Below are positions 1 to 6,569 of a stretch of 10,144 bases of DNA, one piece after another. Numbering within the stretch: the stretch's first letter is position 1; every line of letters begins with the position of its first letter. Both the position numbers and the translations under genes were made by a program. The DNA comes from CAZQKL01 sp964593895 [NCBI: uncultured bacterium] (GTDB taxonomy: Bacteria > DYJV01): the NCBI GenBank assembly GCA_964593895.1, contig CAZQKL010000073.1:1-10144 (forward strand), in the 5' to 3' direction. The notes under the pieces are model-generated. The model was given only the letters and a program-made list of their open reading frames with translations. It was not told the origin of the DNA and did not search any database.

Positions 1-1
1 T

Positions 2-361
2 GTTATACAATGGAGTCCAGTTGAAATGGCTGGACTTCATGTTGACCCACTTGTTGTAAAATCAAAATTTGTAATAGATGCAACAGGTCATGATGCTGAA
101 GTTGTCGCAATTGTAGAAAAAAAGTGTCCAGGCAAATTATTTACAGAAACTGGTAAAATTATTGGAGAAAAGTCTCTATGGGCTGAAAAAGCTGAGATGG
201 AAACAGTTGAGAACACAAAAGAAGTTTATAAAAATTTATATGTAGCTGGAATGGCAGCAAATGCAGTATTTGGAAGTAATAGAATGGGCCCAATTTTTGG
301 GGGAATGTTACTTTCAGGGAAAAAAGTTGCTGAGGAGATTTTGAAAAAATTAAAAAAATAA
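2..361 (+). CDS. thi4: Thi4 family thiazole synthase, sulfide-dependent type (5'-truncated)
   Basis: This is the C-terminal part (119 codons plus TAA) of a Thi4-type enzyme, which makes the adenylated thiazole precursor of thiamine from NAD, glycine and sulfur. The reading frame is open from base 2, so the gene begins outside the window. Visible family motifs are AGLHVDP near the start, [11 protein letters not shown], and the C-terminal NAD-binding segment containing GMAANAV and [10 protein letters not shown]. The residue in the GLHVDP motif that is the sulfur-donating Cys in yeast Thi4 is His here (codon at 38-40). In the known family this marks the archaeal-type, catalytic, sulfide-using enzyme rather than the suicidal one, which fits an anaerobic, sulfide-rich habitat. 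The last codons run through an A7 stretch and overlap the probable start of the next gene. Family assignment is secure; sulfide dependence is inferred from the His. Confidence 0.92.
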   Translation, partial: VIQWSPVEMAGLHVDPLVVKSKFVIDATGHDAEVVAIVEKKCPGKLFTETGKIIGEKSLWAEKAEMETVENTKEVYKNLYVAGMAANAVFGSNRMGPIFGGMLLSGKKVAEEILKKLKK

Positions 362-1062
362 TTTATGGAATAAATCCAGTTTTAGAAGCTTTAAATTCAA
401 AAAATATTTCAGTTGATAAAATTTTTATATTAAAAACAAAGAAACATCCAAAAATTTCAAATATAGTAAAACTTGCAAAAGAAAGAAATGCAAGAATAAG
501 ATTTTACGATAAAAATTTTTTTGCAAAATTTAAGGATATAAATCATCAAGGAATAATTGCAGAATATGTTGATTTTCAATATGAAGATTTTAGTTCTTTA
601 ATTGCAAAAGACCCCAAATTTCTTCTAATCCTTGATTCAATAACAGATATAAATAATTTCGGAAACATAATAAGAACTGCTGAATTTTTTAATTTAGATG
701 GAATAATTATTCCAAAAGACAAATCTGCACTTATAAATGAAAAGGTTATAAAAGTTTCAACAGGTGCTGTATTCAATATTCCTATTTGTAAAGTTGTTAA
801 CCTAAATAGAACTATTGAATTTTTAAAAAATAAAAGTTTTTTAATAATTGGCACTTCTTCAAAAGGCAAACATTCATTTTCAGATATTAAAAATGTTGAC
901 AAAATAGCTTTAATTGTGGGAAATGAAGAGAAAGGAATAAGAAAATCTTTAATTGAAAAGTGCGATTTTGTTATTAAAATTGAAGGAAAAGGAAAAACAG
1001 AATCGTTAAATGTTGTTAATGCTTGTGCAATATCAATTTATGAATTAAGAAAAATTTTATGA
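349..1062 (+). CDS. rlmB: TrmH/SpoU-family 23S rRNA 2'-O-ribose methyltransferase (RlmB-like), non-canonical start
   Basis: Reading frame 1 encodes a SAM-dependent SPOUT-class RNA methyltransferase; RlmB methylates a ribose in 23S rRNA. The N-terminus ([11 protein letters not shown]) is the typical L30e-like substrate-binding domain. The three SPOUT motifs follow, numbered from the ATT at 349: motif 1 [11 protein letters not shown] at 103-113 with R109, motif 2 GNEEKG at 191-196, and motif 3 around TESLNVVNA at 217-225. About 237 residues is normal for RlmB. The frame is open from 334 (upstream stop TGA 331-333) but offers no ATG, GTG or TTG near the N-terminus, and the whole protein contains no internal Met. 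ATT at 349 gives the natural-looking start [10 protein letters not shown], 11 bases after GAGGAG (332-337); ATA 358 and ATT 361 are alternatives. A -1 frameshift from thi4 on the A7 run is also possible. The stop overlaps pcm as ATGA. The family is clear; the start and the exact rRNA target are not. Confidence 0.82.
   Translation: MKKIIYGINPVLEALNSKNISVDKIFILKTKKHPKISNIVKLAKERNARIRFYDKNFFAKFKDINHQGIIAEYVDFQYEDFSSLIAKDPKFLLILDSITDINNFGNIIRTAEFFNLDGIIIPKDKSALINEKVIKVSTGAVFNIPICKVVNLNRTIEFLKNKSFLIIGTSSKGKHSFSDIKNVDKIALIVGNEEKGIRKSLIEKCDFVIKIEGKGKTESLNVVNACAISIYELRKIL
352..358 (+). other. A AAA AAA slippery heptamer at the thi4/rlmB junction
   Basis: Seven consecutive A's sit just before the thi4 stop codon (TAA 359-361). 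Relative to the thi4 frame the run reads A AAA AAA, the classic -1 slip heptamer. A -1 slip moves ribosomes directly into the rlmB-like frame at ATA 358-360. The run could also promote transcriptional slippage, or be a site of a homopolymer sequencing error. It is listed because it bears on how the start-less downstream gene is expressed. I see no obvious stimulatory structure immediately downstream. Confidence 0.35.
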
Positions 1063-1679
1063 ATTCATTTACAAATTCTCGTGAAAAATTAGTAGAATTT
1101 CTCATTGAAAATGGAATTTCAGATAAAAATGTTTTATCCGCTTTCAGAAAAATTCCCAGACATTTATTTGTTCCTGAAGTTTTAAAATTTTCAGCATATA
1201 AAAATTCCGCACTCCCTATTGGGTTTGGCCAAACAATTTCCCAGCCTTATACAGTTGCATATATGACCCAAATGCTTGAGGTTCAACAAAACCACAAAGT
1301 TCTTGAAATAGGCACAGGAAGTGGCTTTCAAACAGCTATTTTAGCGGTTTTATCTGAAAGAGTTTTTACAATTGAAAGAATAAAAGAGTTGACAATAAAA
1401 GCAAGAAAGGTCCATGAAAAATTGAATTTATACAATATAGTTTATCGTGTTGGAGATGGAATTTTAGGGTGGAAGGAATTTTCACCTTTTGATAGAATTA
1501 TTGTAACCGCTGCAATTAATGAAATCCCTCAAAATCTTATAAATCAACTTAATGATAAAGGAATAATTATTTTCCCATTAAAATTAAAAGAAAGTCAAAA
1601 AATTGTAAAGATTTTTAAAGATGGTAATAAACTGACAGAAACTTATTTAAAAGATTGCAATTTTGTGGAGATATTATGA
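1059..1679 (+). CDS. pcm: Protein-L-isoaspartate O-methyltransferase
   Basis: This cytosolic repair enzyme methylates isoaspartyl residues in aged proteins using SAM. The 206-residue length is typical. The family signature is present: IPRHLFVP at 32-39, the substrate-binding segment GFGQTISQPYTVAYM at 55-69, and the SAM-binding motif I VLEIGTGSGFQTA at 81-93. A later IIVTAA segment corresponds to the strand that follows the SAM pocket. The ATG at 1059 overlaps the upstream rlmB-like stop as ATGA, and there is no strong Shine-Dalgarno, so translational coupling is likely. The stop (1677-1679) overlaps the next gene's ATG in the same way. Pcm genes are frequent in thermophiles and in long-starved bacteria. 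I see nothing truncated or missing. Confidence 0.95.
   Translation: MNSFTNSREKLVEFLIENGISDKNVLSAFRKIPRHLFVPEVLKFSAYKNSALPIGFGQTISQPYTVAYMTQMLEVQQNHKVLEIGTGSGFQTAILAVLSERVFTIERIKELTIKARKVHEKLNLYNIVYRVGDGILGWKEFSPFDRIIVTAAINEIPQNLINQLNDKGIIIFPLKLKESQKIVKIFKDGNKLTETYLKDCNFVEIL
1665..1670 (+). promoter_or_regulatory. Shine-Dalgarno deciding the start of the LOG-like gene
   Basis: GTGGAG lies five bases before the ATG at 1676, within the last codons of pcm. It favours 1676 over the in-frame upstream ATG at 1655. Confidence 0.6.
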
Positions 1680-2107
1680 TAGTTGGAGTAGTTGGTGTTG
1701 CTAACTGTGATGACAAATTATACAATGATGCTTACAGAATTGGCAAAATTATTGCGGAAAAAGGTCATAAATTAATCTGCGGTGGACTTGGAGGTGTAAT
1801 GGAGGCAGTTTGTAAAGGTGCGAAAGAAGAAGGAGGAGTAACAATTGGAATACTTCCTTCATCAACAATTTATGATGCAAATCAGTATGTTGATATACCA
1901 ATTGCAACAAACATGGGACATGCGAGAAATGTAATTATTGTTACAACAGCTGAAATTGTCATTGCAATTGGGAAAGGATATGGTACTTTAAGTGAAGTTG
2001 CAATAGCTTTAAAGCTTGGAAAGAAGGTATTTTCTTGGCAAAGTTTTAATGAAATTAAAGGAGTAATTCCATTAAAATCAATTGATGAGCTTTATGAAAG
2101 ATTATAA
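1676..2107 (+). CDS. LOG-like Rossmann-fold protein (TIGR00725-type)
   Basis: A 143-residue single-domain protein related to the LOG/lysine-decarboxylase-like Rossmann family, whose characterised members are nucleotide phosphoribohydrolases or Moco-carrier-like proteins. Visible motifs are the N-terminal strand-loop VGVVGVAN (3-10), CGGLGGVMEA (35-44), an ARN (83-85), and GKGYGTLSE (99-107), which stands where LOG proteins have PGGxGTxxE. A start at 1655 in the same frame would add seven residues that do not fit the family. The ATG at 1676 follows GTGGAG (1665-1670) with a 5-base gap and overlaps the pcm stop as ATGA, so I chose it. The gene end overlaps fliI by 14 bases. Fold and family are well supported; the substrate is unknown. 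Confidence 0.82.
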   Translation: MIVGVVGVANCDDKLYNDAYRIGKIIAEKGHKLICGGLGGVMEAVCKGAKEEGGVTIGILPSSTIYDANQYVDIPIATNMGHARNVIIVTTAEIVIAIGKGYGTLSEVAIALKLGKKVFSWQSFNEIKGVIPLKSIDELYERL

Positions 2108-3425
2108 AAAAATTTCAGAAGAATATTTAAAGCAGATTGAGAAAAAAATTGAGCTTACAGAAACAGTTAAAATTTATGGAAAAGTAACAAATATAACAGG
2201 AATTTTAATTGAAGGAGTTGGGCCAGGGGTTTCAATAGGCACTGTTTGTTCAATTATTAATCAGGAAAAAGAAGAATTTAAAGCTGAAGTTGTTGGATTT
2301 AAAGGAAATAAAATTCTTTTAATGCCATTTACTGACACAAAAGGTTTAACTCCAAATTCTCTTATTTTGGCTGAAAAAGGACTTACTAAAATTAGAGTTG
2401 GGAAAAAATTACTTGGTAGAGTAATTGATGGACTTGGAAATCCAATTGATGGCAAAGGTCCGATTAATTATTCAGACACTATAAGTCTCTATCATGAACC
2501 GATAAATCCAATGTTGAGAAAACCTATCTCAGAGCCTCTTGATGTTGGAATAAAAGCCATAAATGGTTTATTAACACTTGGTAAAGGACAAAGAATTGGA
2601 ATTTTAGCTGGCTCTGGAGTTGGTAAAAGCACCCTTCTTGGAATGATTGCAAAATATACTACCGCTGATATTAATGTAATTGGATTAATTGGAGAACGGG
2701 GAAGGGAAGTTAAAGAATTTATAACAAAAAATCTTGGGGAGGAAGGGTTAAAAAGAAGTGTTGTTGTCGCTGTAACAAGTGATAATTCACCGCTACTTAG
2801 AATGAGAGGAGCTTTTGTTGCAACAAGTATTGCAGAATATTTCAGAGATTTAGGATATGATGTTCTATTAATGATGGATTCAATTACAAGATTTGCAATG
2901 GCTCAAAGAGAAATTGGGCTTGCAATTGGAGAGCCACCAACTACAAAGGGATATACTCCAAGTGTTTTTTCTTTGCTACCTAAACTACTTGAAAGAGCAG
3001 GAAACTCTGATTCCAAAGGCTCATTGACTGCTATTTATACAGTTTTAGTTGAGGGAGATGATATGAATGAGCCAATTGCTGATGCTACAAGAGCAATTTT
3101 AGATGGTCATATTATCCTTTCCCGTCAACTTGCAGCTCAAAACCATTATCCATGCATTGATATTTTAAACAGTAAATCAAGATTAATGACTGATATTGTT
3201 TCAGATGAACATAAAGAGCTTGCAGGTAAAATAGTCTCTCTTTATGCAACTTATAAAGAAGCTGAAGATTTAATTAACATTGGAGCATATTCTCGTGGTT
3301 CAAATCCAAAAATTGATGAAGCTATTGAGAAGATTGATAAAATAAATGAATTTTTAACTCAAAAAATAGAAGAAAAGTTTTCAATGGAAGAAACTTTAGA
3401 AATAATGCGAAATTATTTTGCATAA
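2094..3425 (+). CDS. fliI: Flagellar export ATPase FliI
   Basis: This is the hexameric ATPase that powers the flagellar type III export apparatus on the cytoplasmic side. The protein is about 443 residues, normal for FliI. Numbered from the ATG at 2094, the Walker A GSGVGKST is at 173-180, GERGRE at 200-205 carries the likely catalytic Glu205, and the Walker B strand VLLMMD ends at D262. These are followed by the highly conserved FAMAQREIGLAIGEPPTT and later GDDMNEPIAD. These stretches fit FliI better than a rotary F1 beta subunit. Start codons at 2082 (TTG), 2085 and 2094 are all possible; 2094 gives an ordinary N-terminus and follows a weak GATGAG. The gene overlaps the LOG-like gene by 14 bases and the convergent DUF1848 gene by 13. 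No other flagellar gene lies in the window. An injectisome homologue is possible but less likely. Confidence 0.93.
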   Translation: MKDYKKISEEYLKQIEKKIELTETVKIYGKVTNITGILIEGVGPGVSIGTVCSIINQEKEEFKAEVVGFKGNKILLMPFTDTKGLTPNSLILAEKGLTKIRVGKKLLGRVIDGLGNPIDGKGPINYSDTISLYHEPINPMLRKPISEPLDVGIKAINGLLTLGKGQRIGILAGSGVGKSTLLGMIAKYTTADINVIGLIGERGREVKEFITKNLGEEGLKRSVVVAVTSDNSPLLRMRGAFVATSIAEYFRDLGYDVLLMMDSITRFAMAQREIGLAIGEPPTTKGYTPSVFSLLPKLLERAGNSDSKGSLTAIYTVLVEGDDMNEPIADATRAILDGHIILSRQLAAQNHYPCIDILNSKSRLMTDIVSDEHKELAGKIVSLYATYKEAEDLINIGAYSRGSNPKIDEAIEKIDKINEFLTQKIEEKFSMEETLEIMRNYFA

Positions 3426-4183
3426 CAGTAGATACATCCTGTCTTACAGGTATGGTAAAATCCAATATCAATACTTTTATCACAGTTACAGAGTTTTCGT
3501 TGGCCTTGATGTTTTTTCCCTTTTATTCCAAAATATGAAGCGGATATACATTTTGCTGGGTAGATTTTAAATTTTGTAACATCCTCATTATAACAGCATA
3601 TTTCTACTCTTTTTGAAAATTTCTTTCCAATTTTTGAGATTTTTTCAAGTAATGAAAATTGAACTTCTCTGTCATCAATAACATTTTTTAAAACTTTTTT
3701 TACTTTTCTGTAAACTGTTACAAAAGAAATTATTATTTTATCCATATATTTATGGCAATTTTCCAATATTAGTTCAAAATTATCTGAATGAAAGTTTATG
3801 TTAAAATTTTCTGTTAAAATTATTGGGTCATATCTTAAAATTATTTTTTCTGGATAAATTATTTCATATAGCTCCTTTAGGTGCTCAAATCTTTCTACAA
3901 GTGAATAATTTAATGGCTCAATCTCTTTTGGGTAATTATTTAATGTGTATTGAAAATAAAATCTAAATACATTTTTTTTGATTTTTTCAATTATTGGAAA
4001 AAATGGTTTTGGATTTTTTGTCCAGAAAACTATGCCATCAATATCATTTTTTTTTAACATTAAAATTTTTTTTCTGTTATTAAAAGGATTTATAACAACA
4101 AAATTGCCATTTATTAAATCATTATAAAATTTTTCTCCAAAGTATGCTGGAATATCGGTTCTTCTACTTGCACTTATTATCAT
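3413..4183 (-). CDS. DUF1848 family protein with C-terminal radical-SAM-like Cys cluster
   Basis: A 256-residue cytosolic protein matching the DUF1848 pattern: N-terminal SASRRTDIPAYFGEKF (4-19), DGIVFWTKNPKPF (49-61), ILRYDPIILT (115-124) and IISFVTVYRK (151-160). The C-terminus carries C232 and C234, then C246-x3-C250-x2-C253 followed by YA, a spacing identical to the [4Fe-4S]-binding CxxxCxxC of radical SAM enzymes. Radical SAM proteins carry this cluster near the N-terminus of the barrel, so here it is displaced to the opposite end. The reaction is unknown; a SAM-radical or Fe-S function is inference. Its ATG overlaps the tldD stop as ATGA, so it is probably translationally coupled to tldD. 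Its last codons overlap the 3' end of fliI on the other strand. Confidence 0.85.
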   Translation of the reverse strand: MIISASRRTDIPAYFGEKFYNDLINGNFVVINPFNNRKKILMLKKNDIDGIVFWTKNPKPFFPIIEKIKKNVFRFYFQYTLNNYPKEIEPLNYSLVERFEHLKELYEIIYPEKIILRYDPIILTENFNINFHSDNFELILENCHKYMDKIIISFVTVYRKVKKVLKNVIDDREVQFSLLEKISKIGKKFSKRVEICCYNEDVTKFKIYPAKCISASYFGIKGKKHQGQRKLCNCDKSIDIGFYHTCKTGCIYCYAK

Positions 4184-5547
4184 CCTACTACTATTTCAGG
4201 AATTCTTAATGTGGGCTGAGCGTCACTTACCGGAACTCCCTGACCATCTTTTCCACATGTGCCAATTCCAAAACCAAGGTCATTTCCAACCATATCTATA
4301 ATTTTTAAAATTTCAGGACCATTTCCTATTAATGTTGTATCTCTTATTGGGTCTGTAATTTCCCCTTTTTCAATTGTATAACCTTCACTTATTTCAAAAA
4401 CAAAATCTCCAGTAACTGTATTTACCTGCCCTCCGCCCATTTTTTTTACAAAAATTCCTTTTTCAACACTTTTTATAATATCTTCTGGTTTATCTTCTCC
4501 AGGTGCAATGTAAGTATTTGTCATTCTTGGGATTGGTTTAAATCTGTAAGACTCTCTTCTTCCATTCCCAGTTGACTTTCTTCCAGATTTCATAGCGTTC
4601 AAAATATCACTCATGTAGTTTTTTAAAATCCCATTTTCCACTAAAATTGTTTTTTGAGTTTGGGTGCCTTCATCATCAAATTGTGTTGTCCCTCTCTTAA
4701 ATGGTATTGTTCCATCATCAATAATTGTTATTTTTTCTGAAGCAACTTTTTGTCCAATTTTATCTTTATAAACACTCATACCATCATTTACAAGGTCAAG
4801 CTCTAAGCCGTGACCAATTGCTTCATGAACCATTGTGCCACCTGCTTCACTTGATAAAACAACAGGCATTCTTCCTCCAGATATTTTTTTAGCTGTTAAA
4901 TTTTGAATTGCCCTATCTGCAGCAGTTTTAGCAACATCTACAACATTTATTTCATCAAATAATTCAAATCCTTTAGCTCCTCCAACAGGTTCATAACCAG
5001 TTTGTAAAATATCATCTTTTAAAGTTACAACATGAACAAGAAAAATTGTTTGAATTCTCTCTTCTTCAACAATATTTCCAAAAGAATTTACTATTTTAAC
5101 TTTTTGAAAATAATCTGAATATGTAATTCTAAACTGAACAATTGAACGATTGTATTTTTCCAAAAAATCTTTTGCTTCAAAAACTTTTCCAATTTTTTTA
5201 TTTATATCAACTCTATCTGGAATTAAAATTTTACTATTTAGAACTCCTTTTTTCTCGTAAAATGGTAAAGTTAAATCCTTTTTTTCTTTTTTATAGATTT
5301 TTGCAATTGAAGAGAGCTCTTCTGCTTTTTTTATTAAACTTTTTTCATTTATATCATTTGTATATGCATAAAAGGTATTTCCATCAATTATCAATCTTAA
5401 TCCAATACCAGCATCAGCGCCTGAAAAAGCTTTTTCAAGTTTTCCATTTTCATATGTAATATTTGTATCTTCTCTTATTTCGTAAAATATTTCTCCATAA
5501 TCACCACCATTTGATAAAATTTTTTTTAATATTTTCTCATAATCCAT
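4180..5547 (-). CDS. tldD: Metalloprotease TldD
   Basis: TldD is the zinc-bearing subunit of the TldD/TldE protease, which degrades unfolded peptides and in some hosts matures peptide antibiotics and leader peptides. The protein is 455 residues from the start chosen here. The metal site is HEAIGH at 241-246, inside the conserved segment GGTMVHEAIGHGLE. The distal conserved Cys of the GTCGKDGQ motif is at about 431, followed by the usual QPTLRIPEIVVG end. An in-frame TTG at 5562 would add five residues. The ATG at 5547 lies seven bases after GAGGAG (5555-5560, minus strand) and is the better start. The upstream DUF4911-like gene overlaps it by 11 bases. The usual partner gene tldE/pmbA is not next to it; a DUF1848 gene takes that position. 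Function is well supported. Confidence 0.93.
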   Translation of the reverse strand: MDYEKILKKILSNGGDYGEIFYEIREDTNITYENGKLEKAFSGADAGIGLRLIIDGNTFYAYTNDINEKSLIKKAEELSSIAKIYKKEKKDLTLPFYEKKGVLNSKILIPDRVDINKKIGKVFEAKDFLEKYNRSIVQFRITYSDYFQKVKIVNSFGNIVEEERIQTIFLVHVVTLKDDILQTGYEPVGGAKGFELFDEINVVDVAKTAADRAIQNLTAKKISGGRMPVVLSSEAGGTMVHEAIGHGLELDLVNDGMSVYKDKIGQKVASEKITIIDDGTIPFKRGTTQFDDEGTQTQKTILVENGILKNYMSDILNAMKSGRKSTGNGRRESYRFKPIPRMTNTYIAPGEDKPEDIIKSVEKGIFVKKMGGGQVNTVTGDFVFEISEGYTIEKGEITDPIRDTTLIGNGPEILKIIDMVGNDLGFGIGTCGKDGQGVPVSDAQPTLRIPEIVVG

Positions 5548-5764
5548 ATTCAATCTCCTCAATTGGAAATTCTTTTTTTAAATCTTCAATTAATTTTTCA
5601 AAATCTTCAATAAAATATGGACTTATAGTTATTTTAATTATTGCTTTAAATCTATCAATTGTGGTAACAAATCCTATAACTTCATAACTTTCAAGAATAA
5701 AATTTATATAAGCGATTTCTCTGCGAGGGATTATGAAAAATCTATTAATTGATGATTTTACCAT
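5537..5764 (-). CDS. Small DUF4911-like protein
   Basis: A 75-residue protein. The segment PRREIAYINFILESYEVIGFVTTIDR resembles the core of the DUF4911 family of short alpha-beta proteins with no known activity; the C-terminal part is an amphipathic helix rich in Glu and Lys. There is no signal peptide, membrane helix or Cys. The only good start is the ATG at 5764-5762, which has just a weak GGA some seven bases upstream. The stop lies 11 bases inside tldD, so the two are probably co-expressed. At its 5' end the gene overlaps the divergent kinase gene by 32 bases. Family assignment rests on pattern memory and is moderate; that it is a real gene is supported by its tight linkage to tldD. Confidence 0.65.
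   Translation of the reverse strand: MVKSSINRFFIIPRREIAYINFILESYEVIGFVTTIDRFKAIIKITISPYFIEDFEKLIEDLKKEFPIEEIEYGL
5555..5560 (-). promoter_or_regulatory. Shine-Dalgarno deciding the tldD start
   Basis: On the minus strand GAGGAG is separated by seven bases from ATG 5547-5545. It lies inside the 3' end of the DUF4911-like gene and selects this ATG over the in-frame TTG at 5562. Confidence 0.65.
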
Positions 5765-6503
5765 TTATAAATCCAAAAATGTCATTGCCTATCTTAAAAA
5801 CCATGATTTTTTACAAAAATTGGATAAAAAATGCAACATTTTAAGTGAAGGTAGAGGTTATGTTTTAGAAGTTAACGGTTATGTTATAAGATTTTATTCT
5901 CATGGAGGGATATTTAGAAAATTTGTGCAGGATAAGTTTTTTTCAGCAAAAAGATTTATAAATGAGTTAAAAATCCATAATTATTTATTTAAAAAAAATT
6001 TCCCTGTTCCAGAGCCTATTGGAATTATTTTTTTTAAAAATTTCATCTTTTACCATGGAGTTTTTATTACAAAGAAAATTTATAACTCAATAGATTTGAT
6101 AAAGTTTATTTTGAAAAATAGAGAAAAAGATTTTGGGGATATTTTTTTTAAAATTGGTAAAATTGTAAGAAAACTTCATAGCTTGAATGTGTATCACGGA
6201 GATTTACATCTCAAAAATTTTATTATTTCTAATGATAAAATTTACCTTTTAGATTTTGATAAAAGTAAGATTACAAGTAATAATTCAAGAAAAATTAAAG
6301 AGATATTAAGATTTTTAAGGTCTATGGAAAAATTTAACTATTTTCATGGAAATATTTTAAAAAAAGAGTATATTTTTTCTTTTTTTCAGGGAGCTAAATT
6401 AAATGAAAAGGAGATTAAAAAAATCTTATCCCTCACAAAAATTTCCTTTCTGAAAAAAATTAGCTGGAATTTAAACAAACCTATATATTTGAAAAAGATT
6501 TGA
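5733..6503 (+). CDS. Kdo-kinase-like (KdkA/WaaP family) lipopolysaccharide-core kinase
   Basis: A 256-residue protein kinase-like fold protein. The N-lobe has SEGRGYVLEVNGYVIRFYSHGG (38-59), then PVPEPIG (91-97); the C-lobe has the catalytic loop HGDLHLKN (155-162, D157) and the metal-binding DFD (174-176). The GRG, RxYxxGG and PVPxP pattern is that of the KdkA/WaaP family, which phosphorylates Kdo or heptose in the inner core of lipopolysaccharide at the cytoplasmic face of the inner membrane. It implies an LPS-type outer membrane. GAGGGA (5725-5730) stands just before the ATG. The gene is very rich in A, T, Lys, Ile and Phe. Alternatives are other small-molecule or RIO-like kinases. The stop codon lies inside the FNR-like box that precedes the next operon. 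Confidence 0.72.
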   Translation: MKNLLIDDFTIYKSKNVIAYLKNHDFLQKLDKKCNILSEGRGYVLEVNGYVIRFYSHGGIFRKFVQDKFFSAKRFINELKIHNYLFKKNFPVPEPIGIIFFKNFIFYHGVFITKKIYNSIDLIKFILKNREKDFGDIFFKIGKIVRKLHSLNVYHGDLHLKNFIISNDKIYLLDFDKSKITSNNSRKIKEILRFLRSMEKFNYFHGNILKKEYIFSFFQGAKLNEKEIKKILSLTKISFLKKISWNLNKPIYLKKI

Positions 6504-6513
6504 TATAAATCAA
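6500..6513. promoter_or_regulatory. FNR/CRP-family binding site (TTGAT-N4-ATCAA)
   Basis: TTGATATAAATCAA is a perfect match to the FNR-type dyad TTGAT-N4-ATCAA. It covers the stop codon of the kinase gene and is centred about 63 bases before the ATG at 6570. An operator here would suit a class II promoter with the start of transcription near 6548. FNR, DNR and NarR-type regulators sense oxygen loss or nitrogen oxides, which suits the redox genes that follow. At about 30% GC a perfect match to the ten fixed bases is expected by chance roughly 0.05 times in this window, so the placement is suggestive, not proof. Confidence 0.55.
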
Positions 6514-6535
6514 TTAAAAAATAATTTAGGTATTG

Positions 6536-6541
6536 TAAAAA
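6536..6541 (+). promoter_or_regulatory. Possible -10 element of the redox operon
   Basis: TAAAAA matches four of the six bases of TATAAT and is placed so that the upstream FNR-like dyad would be centred near -41.5. TATTGT at 6531-6536 is an alternative. The whole 6514-6552 stretch is A/T, so the call is weak. Confidence 0.22.
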
Positions 6542-6569
6542 AATAAAAAAACAAAAGGAGAAAGTTAAA

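Noticed and set aside
576-902. Minus-strand ORF of 108 codons opposite the rlmB-like gene
   Set aside because: Low-complexity, no recognisable motif, and fully opposite a frame with intact SPOUT motifs; it is a shadow.
1655-1675. Upstream ATG for the LOG-like gene
   Set aside because: The extra seven residues do not fit the family, and the Shine-Dalgarno at 1665-1670 lies downstream of this ATG.
3432-3453. Short hairpin (CCTGT-CTT-ACAGG) just after the fliI stop as a terminator
   Set aside because: Only a 5-bp clean stem and no T run on either strand; it falls in the codons for the DUF1848 cysteine cluster.
5142-5687. Two plus-strand ORFs opposite tldD and the DUF4911-like gene
   Set aside because: Phe/Leu/His-rich translations typical of antisense to AT-rich genes, with no ribosome site or family motif.
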